In this document: positions 1-7,456 of the stretch, piece by piece
Layout of the letters: each line of letters opens with the position of its first letter
How positions within the stretch are numbered: position 1 is the first letter of the stretch
Assembly: GCA_028287745.1 (NCBI GenBank)
Contig: JAQBPB010000068.1
Location: forward strand, 62,001-126,000
Source of the DNA: Chloroflexota bacterium
GTDB taxonomy: Bacteria; Chloroflexota; Chloroflexia; Chloroheliales; Chloroheliaceae
DNA length: 64,000 bases
Reading direction: 5' to 3'
Translations under genes and position numbers: made by a program
Notes under the pieces: generated by a model
Databases searched by the model: none
The model's input: the letters and a program-made list of their open reading frames with translations, nothing else
Told to the model about the DNA's origin: nothing

Positions 1-93
1 TCAAACCTGGCATATCTCTTTTTCCTTAAATTTTCTTTAATAGCTCCGGTTCAACGCTTTAAGCTGAGTTTAAGTTAGGGATAAGTTAGGACT

Positions 94-753
94 ATGGATA
101 ACCGGGTAATTCTTACCGAAACCGAAAAAAGCGGGCTGCATGTTTCCAGCCACCCGCTGATACTGCATAAATTAAGCATATTGCGGGACATCAATACCGA
201 ACCCAAGCGCTTCCGGGAAGTAGTCGAGGAAATTACTTCGTTGTTGTGCTACGAGGCGACCTCCGACCTGCCCGTCAAGACGGTCCAGATTCAGACCCCA
301 CTGGTTGAGACTGACTGCCAGGAGATAGATGCCCGGATTGGCCTGGTGCCGATCCTTCGCAGCGGCATGGGTATGGTTGGGCCTATGCTCAAAATGATTC
401 CTTCGGCCCAGGTCTGGCATATCGGGCTTTACCGCGATAAACGGACCCTCCAGCCGGTAACTTACTACAACAAGCTGCCCGACCAGGCGACGGTGGATGT
501 GTGCCTTGTCCTGGACCCGATGCTGGCAACGGGTGGGTCGGCGGTAGCTACGATTGATATTTTGAAGCAGTGGGGCACCCGCCACATTAAATTTCTAGGG
601 CTAATTGCCGCCCCGGAAGGTGTCAAAGCCTTGCGCCAGGCCCATCCGGATGTTCCGGTCTACGTAGCGGCCCTGGACAGCCATCTGAATGACCATGCTT
701 ATATTGTACCCGGCCTGGGCGATGCCGGGGACCGCCAGTATGGCACAATCTAA
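94..753 (+). CDS. upp: uracil phosphoribosyltransferase
   Basis: Salvage enzyme that joins uracil and PRPP to make UMP in the cytosol. The 219-residue product fits the family length (about 209) with a slightly longer N-terminus. Visible signatures are HPLILHKLSILRD near the start, YEATSDLP, the PILRSGMGM block, the PRPP-binding loop LDPMLATGGSA around residue 140, and the uracil-binding C-terminus GDAGDRQYGT. The ATG at 94 is the only sensible start upstream of the conserved region; the Shine-Dalgarno sequence is weak. The next gene begins 6 nt after the stop, so the two are probably co-transcribed. Identification is secure. Confidence 0.97.
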   Translation: MDNRVILTETEKSGLHVSSHPLILHKLSILRDINTEPKRFREVVEEITSLLCYEATSDLPVKTVQIQTPLVETDCQEIDARIGLVPILRSGMGMVGPMLKMIPSAQVWHIGLYRDKRTLQPVTYYNKLPDQATVDVCLVLDPMLATGGSAVATIDILKQWGTRHIKFLGLIAAPEGVKALRQAHPDVPVYVAALDSHLNDHAYIVPGLGDAGDRQYGTI

Positions 754-759
754 AAGTAT

Positions 760-2061
760 GTGATGCTCAAAAGTAACCGGTTTAACTTTTTAAATCCAAT
801 AGCACTTTTCAGTCTTGGGGTAGCGCTTTTCGGGCTGGTCTGGCTTGGGCTATCCGTATTTTTCCAGATTCCAAAAATTGAGACCCCTTCAAGTTTCTAC
901 CCGATAATTTTGCTTGGCGTAGCCGAGGTATCTTTCGGGTTTTCCTGGTTTGTCACTCCCCGGCTGCGCGACCTGGCTATCCGGCGCGGCTGGTTTGATA
1001 TACCGGAAGAACGCCGGGTCCACCGCGACCCGACCCCGCGCATTGGCGGGTTAGGGATGTTCGTAGGTTTTTTCTTTGCCGTATTGAGCGGCCTGGTGGC
1101 GGGGTTGCTTATACCAACCTTCTGGCTGCCGGGCGACATCTGGCGGATTTGCCTGCTATTGGTAGGCGCGGCAATTGTCACTTTTGTCATGCTGGTGGAC
1201 GACTTAAAGGGCTTACCGGCCATGACCCGCCTGGGCTGGCAGATTTTCGCGGCGGGAGTGGTTATTGTACCCCAGCTTATAGCCGGGACCGATAAGTTTG
1301 ACGTGGACGAACACCCTATCGGGATACTGATTAGCCGGGTGGCTTTCTGGCATTTTTCGGACGTCCTGGGTTCACCCTTCTGGCTCCTGCTGGCCGTGCC
1401 TTTTACCATCTTCTGGATTGTCGGTATGATTAATACGGTCAATGCCACGGATGGGTTGGATGGGCTGGCCGGGGGTGTTGTTTTCATCGGCGCGCTCATT
1501 CTTTTCCTGGAAACCCTTTTCCAGAACCGGACGGATAAGTTTCAATTTACCAGTTCAATGCTGGCCCTGGCCCTGGCGGCGGCTATCCTGGGCTTTTTGA
1601 TTTTTAACTGGCACCCGGCTTCTATCTTTATGGGCGACTGCGGCTCCAACTTCCTGGGCTTTGCCCTGGCCGTAATCTCTATTATTGACGGTGCCAAAGT
1701 GGCGGTGGCCCTCCTGATTATCGGCTTTCCGGTGCTGGACCTGGCCTTCGTCTACCTGAACCGGATTTATCACGGGCGCGACCCCAAACAAGCCGACCGT
1801 AGCCATATTCACCACCGGCTTTTGGACCTGGGCTGGAGCCAACACCGCATAGTCGGGCTATTTTATTTAATCAGCCTGATATTTGGCGTAATCGCTATCT
1901 TGCCTTTTAACATTGATAGCGTGACCAAGTTCATCAGCCTGGGGGTTTTGATGCTGTGCCTGATTCCTTTGCTTTATTACAGCGTCCGGTATCGGAAAAC
2001 ACCTGCGCCAGACCAGACCGCTACCCCTTTACCGCCTGAAGAAGTTTCGCACCACAAGTAA
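760..2061 (+). CDS. undecaprenyl-phosphate sugar-1-phosphate transferase, WecA/TagO/MraY family (glycosyltransferase 4)
   Basis: Polytopic membrane enzyme expected to transfer a sugar-1-phosphate (usually GlcNAc-1-P) from a UDP-sugar to undecaprenyl phosphate, the first step of envelope glycopolymer synthesis. Family motifs are in order: RRVHRDPTPRIGGLGMF, the Asp pair in VDDLKGLPAMTR, NATDGLDGLAGG, MGDCGSNFLG and the cytoplasmic histidine motif DRSHIHHRLL. About ten hydrophobic segments are visible, with an extra N-terminal one and a proline-rich tail. It starts with GTG at 760, with an in-frame ATG three bases later. MraY itself is less likely because DRSHIHHRL is the WecA/TagO form. The sugar substrate cannot be read from sequence. 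Confidence 0.9.
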   Translation: MMLKSNRFNFLNPIALFSLGVALFGLVWLGLSVFFQIPKIETPSSFYPIILLGVAEVSFGFSWFVTPRLRDLAIRRGWFDIPEERRVHRDPTPRIGGLGMFVGFFFAVLSGLVAGLLIPTFWLPGDIWRICLLLVGAAIVTFVMLVDDLKGLPAMTRLGWQIFAAGVVIVPQLIAGTDKFDVDEHPIGILISRVAFWHFSDVLGSPFWLLLAVPFTIFWIVGMINTVNATDGLDGLAGGVVFIGALILFLETLFQNRTDKFQFTSSMLALALAAAILGFLIFNWHPASIFMGDCGSNFLGFALAVISIIDGAKVAVALLIIGFPVLDLAFVYLNRIYHGRDPKQADRSHIHHRLLDLGWSQHRIVGLFYLISLIFGVIAILPFNIDSVTKFISLGVLMLCLIPLLYYSVRYRKTPAPDQTATPLPPEEVSHHK

Positions 2062-2108
2062 GTAACTCTCAATTTTTTTACATTAAGAGTCAATTCGTTT
2101 AACTTGCC

Positions 2109-2193
2109 CGTTAGATTTACCGGCTACCAGGATTGCTGGTATGTCGTTTGCTGAATCTAACAGGGCAGGCTTATCTAGGAGCCTGCCCTGTTA
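2109..2193 (+). promoter_or_regulatory. attenuator-like structured leader before the RNase J gene
   Basis: A 14-bp perfect inverted repeat (2158-2171 with 2180-2193, arms TAACAGGGCAGGCT) sits 40 nt ahead of the RNase J start. Upstream, GTTAGATT at 2110-2117 can pair with AATCTAAC at 2154-2161, enclosing a TACCAG/CTGGTA hairpin (2125-2141). The two large helices share bases 2158-2161, so they exclude each other, as in terminator/antiterminator pairs. No U-run follows the 3' hairpin, so it may be a processing or translational element, or a weak terminator for the preceding gene. Confidence 0.45.
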
Positions 2194-2233
2194 GAAGGAC
2201 TTGATCAACAAGATCGATATTTGAAAGATTGTT

Positions 2234-3922
2234 ATGACCTCTATAAATGATAGCCAGTTAAGGATTGTACCCCTCGGGGGCGTTGGTGAAGTTGGCAAAA
2301 ACTGTACTTTAATTGAATATGATGGCGAATTTGTCCTGGTTGATATCGGAGTAAAGTTTCCGGACGAGGAAATGCTGGGAATTGACCTTATTATTCCCGA
2401 TTTAAGTTATGTGCGCGAAAACAAATATAAATTCCGGGGCATCCTGATTACTCACGGTCACGAGGACCATATCGGGGCGATACCTTACGCCCTGGCCCAG
2501 CTGGAGCTGGATGAAGTGCCGATTTATGGTTCTTCCCTGGCGCTCGGCCTGGTCCGGGCAAAATTGGAGGAACACCCCGGCACCGAGCAAAAAGCGCGCT
2601 GGCATACCATGACCGGTGGGGAACGGGTCCGCCTGGGCAAGATGGAAGTCGAATTTATCCCGGTTGACCACTCTATCCCGGACGCTTTTTCGCTGGCGAT
2701 CCATACTCCGCTGGGTATTGTCCTGCATACCGGGGACTGGAAATTCGCCGGGCTGCCCCCTTCCAGCTTCGAGCGCTACCGCGAACTGGGTGAAGAAGGC
2801 ATCCTGGCCCTTTTGCCGGACTGCGTGCGCGTAGAGTCGCCGGGCCGGACTCTGCCGGAAAGTATTGTCGGTGATGCCCTGGAAAGCCTTATCCGGGATG
2901 CCCCGGCCCGGATTATTATCAGCACTTTTGCCTCGAATGTTAACCGGGTAGCCCGGGCAATTGAAGCCGCTCAAAAATATGGCCGGGTCTGTGCCCTGGT
3001 GGGCCGCTCGATGGAAAAGAATATTCCGATTGCTCGCGGACTGGGCTACCTGGAATACCCGGATACGGCCCTGGTGACCGCCCAGGCGGCCCAGCGCATG
3101 CCGCCGGAGAAGGTGGTTTTAATCCTGACCGGTAGCCAGGGTGAACCAACCGCCGCCCTGGCTCGTATGGCCGCCGGGACACACCGGATGGTTACACCGC
3201 TGCCGGGTGATACGGTTGTGATGTCGGCCTCGCCTATTCCGGGTAACGAGAAATTGGTCGGCCGCATTATTGATAACCTGATGCGCAACGGCGCAACCGT
3301 TATTTACCCGCGCGTATTGCCGGAAATTCACGTCAGCGGCCACGCGGCCTATGACGAACACCTGGAATTGCTTGAACTGGTCAGGCCGCGTTATGTCCTG
3401 CCCTTACACGGCGAGTACCGCATGATGGTGAAGTGCCGTGAGGCTGCTGTTTCCAGGGGAGTGCCCTTCGAGAATGTCTTCTTAACCGAAGTCGGCCAGG
3501 GTGTGGCTATTACCAGCCAGGGCGGCCGGAAGGACGGCCGGATTCGCAGCGGCGCGGTCTTTGTGGACGGCCTCACGGTTGGCGAAGTCAACCAGGTGGT
3601 CCTGCGCGACCGGCGGCGGCTAGCCAGCGATGGCCTGGTAATTATTTCGGTGACCCTGGATGCCCAGACCGGCCTGACGGTTAACGAGACCTGCGTCCTG
3701 ACCACCGGGTTGCCCGTCTCGCTTTCCAAAGATGGTGAGAACAATTTACAGGAACAGAGCCGGGATATCGTCCAGAAAGCGATTGAGCAAGCCGAAGCGG
3801 GTCACCAGGGCGGGGCAGTTCCCCGGCCGCTTTCCGAGCTTATCAAGCAGAATGTCGGGTCGTACATTTTGCGCTCAACCGGGCTTAGGCCGTTGATAAT
3901 TCCAATCCTGACCGAGATTTAA
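2234..3922 (+). CDS. rnj: ribonuclease J
   Basis: Metallo-beta-lactamase/beta-CASP ribonuclease with endo- and 5'-3' exonuclease activity, used in mRNA turnover and rRNA maturation in the cytosol. The product is 562 residues, normal for the family. The metal site HGHEDHIGAIPY lies at residues 74-85, followed by the beta-CASP motifs STFASNVNR, TGSQGEP and SGHA, then the LPLHGEYRM motif and a C-terminal domain. The usual DSTNAE-like loop is diverged here to PDCVRVESPGRT. It starts with ATG at 2234. It is separated from the upstream gene by a structured leader and appears to be its own unit. Confidence 0.95.
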   Translation: MTSINDSQLRIVPLGGVGEVGKNCTLIEYDGEFVLVDIGVKFPDEEMLGIDLIIPDLSYVRENKYKFRGILITHGHEDHIGAIPYALAQLELDEVPIYGSSLALGLVRAKLEEHPGTEQKARWHTMTGGERVRLGKMEVEFIPVDHSIPDAFSLAIHTPLGIVLHTGDWKFAGLPPSSFERYRELGEEGILALLPDCVRVESPGRTLPESIVGDALESLIRDAPARIIISTFASNVNRVARAIEAAQKYGRVCALVGRSMEKNIPIARGLGYLEYPDTALVTAQAAQRMPPEKVVLILTGSQGEPTAALARMAAGTHRMVTPLPGDTVVMSASPIPGNEKLVGRIIDNLMRNGATVIYPRVLPEIHVSGHAAYDEHLELLELVRPRYVLPLHGEYRMMVKCREAAVSRGVPFENVFLTEVGQGVAITSQGGRKDGRIRSGAVFVDGLTVGEVNQVVLRDRRRLASDGLVIISVTLDAQTGLTVNETCVLTTGLPVSLSKDGENNLQEQSRDIVQKAIEQAEAGHQGGAVPRPLSELIKQNVGSYILRSTGLRPLIIPILTEI

Positions 3923-4038
3923 CCACCGGCATAACTGCCGTAATAGCGGTGAACCTGACCTGAACCTTCATACAGTGGCAAGTAAGTTTCAATTTGAATT
4001 TCTTAAGTGTATTACTTAATTAAGAAAGGGGAATGGGA

Positions 4039-4947
4039 ATGCAAGAAAAACTGGCCCCAATGAGAGAATTCGGAAAGACCGGGATCAAGGTCCCCCTGGT
4101 TGGCTATGGCACGGCACCGCTGGGTAAACCGGAGGTTAGCCGGGAGCATGCGGTTAAGTGTTTGAACCATGCCATAGACGCCGGGATTACTTACCTTGAT
4201 ACCTCCCCGGATTACGGCAGTGAACCGCACCTGGGTGAAGTAATGCGCACCAGGCGCAAAGAAGTTTTCCTGGCGACCAAGATAAACAACCGCAGTAAAG
4301 AGGGTGTTTTAAAACAACTTAAAGAGTCTTTAAGTAAACTCCAGACCGACCATGTAGACCTGATTCAGGTCCATGCCGTGAACGCCTGGGCCGACCTGGA
4401 ACAGGCCCTGGCCCCGGATGGCGCGGTCGCGGCCCTGGAACAGGCTCGTCAGGAAGGGTTGTGCCGTTTCATTGGCATTACCGGCCACGCCAGGCCGGAG
4501 ATCCTGGCGCTAGCTTTGCGCCGTTACCCCTTTGATACGGTTTTATCGGCCCTGGGTTTTGCCGACCACCTGGTTAGCGGGGCCGAAAACTTCATTTTGC
4601 CGGTTGCGCAGCAGAATAATACCGGCGTAATCGCGATGAAAGTGCTTGGCCACGGTAACTTTAAAAACCGTGACCTGGCCTTGCGCTATTCTTTAAGTTT
4701 ACCCGGGGTATCCCTGGCCATTATCGGGATGGATACACCCAAACATATTGATGAAATCGTGCAAATCGCAACAAACATTACTCCGCTTAGTCAGGACGAG
4801 GAAGACCGCCTGGTGAAGGAAGTGCGTAAATTAGTGGAAAAAGATGCTGAGGACAGCCAAAAAGGTAAAAGTGACCTCTTCTGGTTGCACGATACTTCAG
4901 TAATGGGCTGGAAGGAGCAGGACGAGCCGGCCCTGGTAGCCTACTAG
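4039..4947 (+). CDS. aldo/keto reductase
   Basis: Predicted NADPH-dependent oxidoreductase of the AKR fold. The catalytic tetrad is visible as Asp in YLDTSPDYG with Tyr in the same motif, Lys in FLATKI and His in VDLIQVHA. The C-terminal half keeps the phosphate/cofactor segment around LGHGNFKN and SLAIIGMDTP. I prefer the ATG at 4039 to that at 4033, because AAAGGGG at 4025-4031 is 7 nt from the former and only 1 nt from the latter. The C-terminus carries a charged stretch ending in DTSVMGW. The substrate is unknown, and about 300 residues is typical. Confidence 0.88.
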   Translation: MQEKLAPMREFGKTGIKVPLVGYGTAPLGKPEVSREHAVKCLNHAIDAGITYLDTSPDYGSEPHLGEVMRTRRKEVFLATKINNRSKEGVLKQLKESLSKLQTDHVDLIQVHAVNAWADLEQALAPDGAVAALEQARQEGLCRFIGITGHARPEILALALRRYPFDTVLSALGFADHLVSGAENFILPVAQQNNTGVIAMKVLGHGNFKNRDLALRYSLSLPGVSLAIIGMDTPKHIDEIVQIATNITPLSQDEEDRLVKEVRKLVEKDAEDSQKGKSDLFWLHDTSVMGWKEQDEPALVAY

Positions 4948-4973
4948 CGTAATTTAATTAAGGAGGCTTCAAA

Positions 4974-5363
4974 ATGGAACGATCAAATGAGAAGCTAACT
5001 GATGACCAGTTTTCCAAACGCGAGAGCGGTGAGCCGGGTGGCGGCCAGGGCCGCCGTGATGTGGTCGGAGATACCCCTGTTTACCCGATTTCGGCTGATA
5101 ATTCTCCCAGTGACGACGCGCTTATCAGGACTCCCGGCGAGTTCGGACAGCGCGGCCGGGGCCTGGAAGGCTACTACGATCACGGCGAGTCGGAAACCTA
5201 TACACTGCCGCCTGACGAGGCCGGGGATGACGCGGCCCAGGCTTCCCCCGGTACGTCTAATACTCCGGTCCCAGGGGCGGGTGAGGAAACGGCCTATAGC
5301 GGCTCGGTGGATGTCGACCAGGACCCACCTTCGAGCGGCCATAGCGATATTACCCGGTTTTAA
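4974..5363 (+). CDS. small acidic, disordered protein of unknown function
   Basis: A 129-residue protein rich in Gly, Asp, Glu, Pro and Ser, with no membrane segment, signal peptide or cysteine. It contains short ordered-looking motifs, RRDVVGDTPVYPIS and IRTPGEFGQRGRG, separated by low-complexity acidic sequence. A strong ribosome binding site (AAGGAGG at 4960-4966) precedes the ATG, which argues it is translated. It lies 26 nt behind the aldo/keto reductase and may share its transcript. A G·U-containing hairpin at 5405-5431 follows it. I do not recognise a named family. Confidence 0.7.
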   Translation: MERSNEKLTDDQFSKRESGEPGGGQGRRDVVGDTPVYPISADNSPSDDALIRTPGEFGQRGRGLEGYYDHGESETYTLPPDEAGDDAAQASPGTSNTPVPGAGEETAYSGSVDVDQDPPSSGHSDITRF

Positions 5364-5404
5364 GCTTGCCCTGCATACATATTTAAGAATTAACCCGGGA
5401 ATGG

Positions 5405-5431
5405 ACGGTTGGCCCTAAAAAGGCCAGCCGT
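5405..5431 (+). terminator. hairpin after the acidic small protein gene
   Basis: ACGGTTGGCC and GGCCAGCCGT form a 10-bp stem with one G·U pair and a 7-nt A-rich loop. No U-run follows, so termination is only possible. Confidence 0.35.
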
Positions 5432-5513
5432 TCAGACTCTAGCGGCTTTAGCAGGCTGTTTCAAAAGGTATATTCGAATTTATTATGAGCCGTAAGTAGG
5501 AGAGTAAAATAAG

Positions 5514-5714
5514 ATGGCGAAAGAACAAAAGCTGGACGATTCACTTCAATCTTCGGAAGCGACTATGCGACCGGGCGACCAGGCCCCGGCGGGTACGCCC
5601 GGCAGCGGTGAGGCGGTCTGCCCGGACTGTAGTGGTAGCGGGAAAAAGGACGGCAAGCCCTGCGAGAATTGTTCCGGGGCCGGCATCGTTATTGCCGGGG
5701 TAGGCGGCGGTTAA
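5514..5714 (+). CDS. stand-alone DnaJ-type zinc-finger small protein
   Basis: A 66-residue protein whose C-terminal half contains two CxxCxGxG repeats, CPDCSGSG and CENCSGAG, the four cysteines needed for one zinc site of the DnaJ cysteine-rich region. There is no J domain and no substrate-binding domain. The N-terminal half is charged and probably flexible. AGGAG at 5500-5504 precedes the ATG. By motif it could bind zinc and unfolded protein, but function is inference. Its neighbours, an acidic protein and a Nudix hydrolase, do not define a pathway. Confidence 0.75.
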   Translation: MAKEQKLDDSLQSSEATMRPGDQAPAGTPGSGEAVCPDCSGSGKKDGKPCENCSGAGIVIAGVGGG

Positions 5715-5787
5715 TCCTTCCCTGTTTGTAAGTGAGTAAGTCGTCAGAGCCGATGGGTAAGCGAAGCAAGCGGTGAAGGAGTTTTCC

Positions 5788-6321
5788 ATGGCTGAAAAAT
5801 GGGTTTGTAATGCTCATAGCAAAGTGTACGTAGGTAAGCTAACCACTCTCTGGGAGGATAAAATAGTTCCGCCAGGTGGGGAAGAAGGCCTTTACAGCTA
5901 TGTAGAACAACGGGATAGTATCATTGTAATGGCGGTAAACGAACGGGCCGAATATTTTATGGTAAAGCAGTACCGCTACCCGGTGCAGCAGTCCGCCTGG
6001 GAATTTCCGGCCGGAAACCTGGAGGATGGCGAAGACCCTCGCGAGGGAGTTAAACGCGAATTACAGGAAGAAATCAGCCATACCAGTTCAAATTTAACCC
6101 GCCTGGGCCAGTTTAACAGCGATTCGTCCCTGAACACCAAAAAATGTACGGTCTTCCTGGCAAAGGATTTGACCCCCGCTTCAAAAGAACGTGATGCCAC
6201 CGAAACTAATATGGTTATCAAAACCTTCCCACTTGCCGAAATCGAGGCGATGGTCAGACAGGGCGAAATCGTGGAAGCCAGCACTATTGCGGCCCTAACC
6301 TACTTGAAGTTAAATACTTAA
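5788..6321 (+). CDS. Nudix hydrolase, ADP-ribose pyrophosphatase-like
   Basis: Likely hydrolyses ADP-ribose or a related nucleoside diphosphate derivative in the cytosol. The Nudix box reads GNLEDGEDPREG followed by RELQEEIS; the usual final Gly is Ser, while the metal-binding REx2EE core is intact. The segment QYRYPVQQSAWEFPAG is typical of the ADP-ribose branch. The open frame extends to a GTG at 5773, but GAAGGAG at 5775-5781 is correctly spaced for the ATG at 5788, which I use (177 residues). A terminator follows at 6356. Confidence 0.9.
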   Translation: MAEKWVCNAHSKVYVGKLTTLWEDKIVPPGGEEGLYSYVEQRDSIIVMAVNERAEYFMVKQYRYPVQQSAWEFPAGNLEDGEDPREGVKRELQEEISHTSSNLTRLGQFNSDSSLNTKKCTVFLAKDLTPASKERDATETNMVIKTFPLAEIEAMVRQGEIVEASTIAALTYLKLNT

Positions 6322-6355
6322 ACGGGTTTATTCCAGGCTTAAAACAGGCAAAATT

Positions 6356-6391
6356 AAAGGCAGATCGGGTGTTATCCCAATCTGCCTTTTT
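6356..6391 (+). terminator. Rho-independent terminator of the Nudix gene
   Basis: AAAGGCAGATCGGG pairs with CCCAATCTGCCTTT (one mismatch) across a 6-nt loop, followed directly by a U-run. Confidence 0.85.
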
Positions 6392-6721
6392 GCCAGACTA
6401 AAATCATTTCTGATAGAATTTCCAGCAGGGTTTGATTATAACATGGGCAATTTGGCTGGGCGATAGACGGTTTACTGTTTGTTATGCTTAAAATGACAAA
6501 CTAAAAGCTGACTTCGCTTTTAGCATCCGGCTCTATGTGTGTTAGCGAACAGACGGTCTAAGTTTATTCAGTTATAATAGATATGTGATAGCCTTGAGGC
6601 TCCATATGTCCGATTTCAATCGGGCCAGGTTCTACAAAGTATGTTAGGTGTGTAAAAGCACCCGATTACCGGCTTCTTCATCAAAGATGCACGGAATAAT
6701 TAACCAGCAAAGGAAATAAAA
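6392..6721. other. non-coding leader region of the small gene at 6722
   Basis: No convincing ORF. A TATAAT box lies at 6573-6578 without a good -35 element. The about 140 nt between it and the next gene contain small inverted repeats, including CCGATT/AATCGG near 6610 and GGTG/CACC near 6650. It may be a structured 5' leader; I match no known riboswitch. Confidence 0.35.
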
Positions 6722-7060
6722 ATGATGACCGAAAACGAAGCAATCGTCCTGTTAAGAGCCTGCAAGCCTTTAGCTGACCGGTTGGTAGCAATTCCTCCAA
6801 GTATTACCCCGGTTAATATTCCGATTTCAAACGAAGACCTGGTGGTTATGCAAGGCTATGCCAGGATTCAACTTGACCCGCTGGTAGCCGGACCGGGCCT
6901 GTTAAATAAATTATATAAGCTGGCTGAACTTAGCCAGGTAGAAGTTTCAAAGCTGGACCAGATGAAACATCTTATTGTTTCGCGCCGGTATGGTGGCAGA
7001 AAAGCTACTACCAGCTTCCAGCTTGGCACCAGCCCTGAAAAACAGGCTGCCGCTAAATAA
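6722..7060 (+). CDS. hypothetical small protein, related to the gene at 36716
   Basis: A 112-residue soluble, largely helical protein with no recognised domain. Its N-terminus, NEAIVLLRACKPLADRL, aligns with CDAVEILKACSPIYNKL of the protein encoded at 36716. Both have a weaker second helix pair after about 40 residues, so they look like members of one small family. AGGA at 6711-6714 lies 7 nt before the ATG; a second ATG follows immediately at 6725. The C-terminus is basic, then Ala/Lys-rich. It has a long leader and its own terminator-like hairpin. Function unknown. Confidence 0.7.
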   Translation: MMTENEAIVLLRACKPLADRLVAIPPSITPVNIPISNEDLVVMQGYARIQLDPLVAGPGLLNKLYKLAELSQVEVSKLDQMKHLIVSRRYGGRKATTSFQLGTSPEKQAAAK

Positions 7061-7117
7061 CTTCCGCTTGAATTTGCCGGTTTTAACCTGGCATCCGAAT
7101 TAAATAGTATTACAGAT

Positions 7118-7150
7118 GGCCCAGCGCATATCCCAATGCCTGGGCTATTT
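7118..7150 (+). terminator. probable terminator after the small gene at 6722
   Basis: GCCCAGCGCAT and ATGCCTGGGC form a 10-bp stem with one mismatch, followed by a short T-rich stretch (CTATTTGCATTTTA). Confidence 0.5.
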
Positions 7151-7456
7151 GCATTTTATATTACCAAAATAGCCAGTTACAAAGTTTTAGATGTTAGCTT
7201 GGTCACAGACCGGTATAAACCGGTACTGACCGGAACTTTAGCGACCTCATGGCCTGCTAGGATGATAGTAAGCTTTTGTAAACGAAAAGCCAACATTAAT
7301 CACAGATACTCAACCACCAACATCAGGGCTTTCGCTTTCGAGAATATAACCGTACAACGCATGCGGTCATAGGCCGCGAAAGCCTTGAATATAAATTCTG
7401 AACACGCAATTAAATTTTAATTATTCGCAGTGTTAGCGCAAAGGAGAAACGAAATA
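7151..7456. other. intergenic region upstream of the secreted protein gene
   Basis: No supported gene; a 78-codon frame here lacks a ribosome binding site and looks random. Inverted arms AGGGCTTTCGC near 7325 and GCGAAAGCC near 7377 could form a closing stem around GCGG/CCGC, making a possible leader structure just before the ribosome binding site at 7441. Confidence 0.3.

Noticed and set aside
3923-4020. Terminator after RNase J
   Set aside because: Only short, unstable pairings and no T-run.
7136-7372. 78-codon frame in an intergenic region
   Set aside because: It begins in a terminator hairpin and lacks a ribosome binding site.
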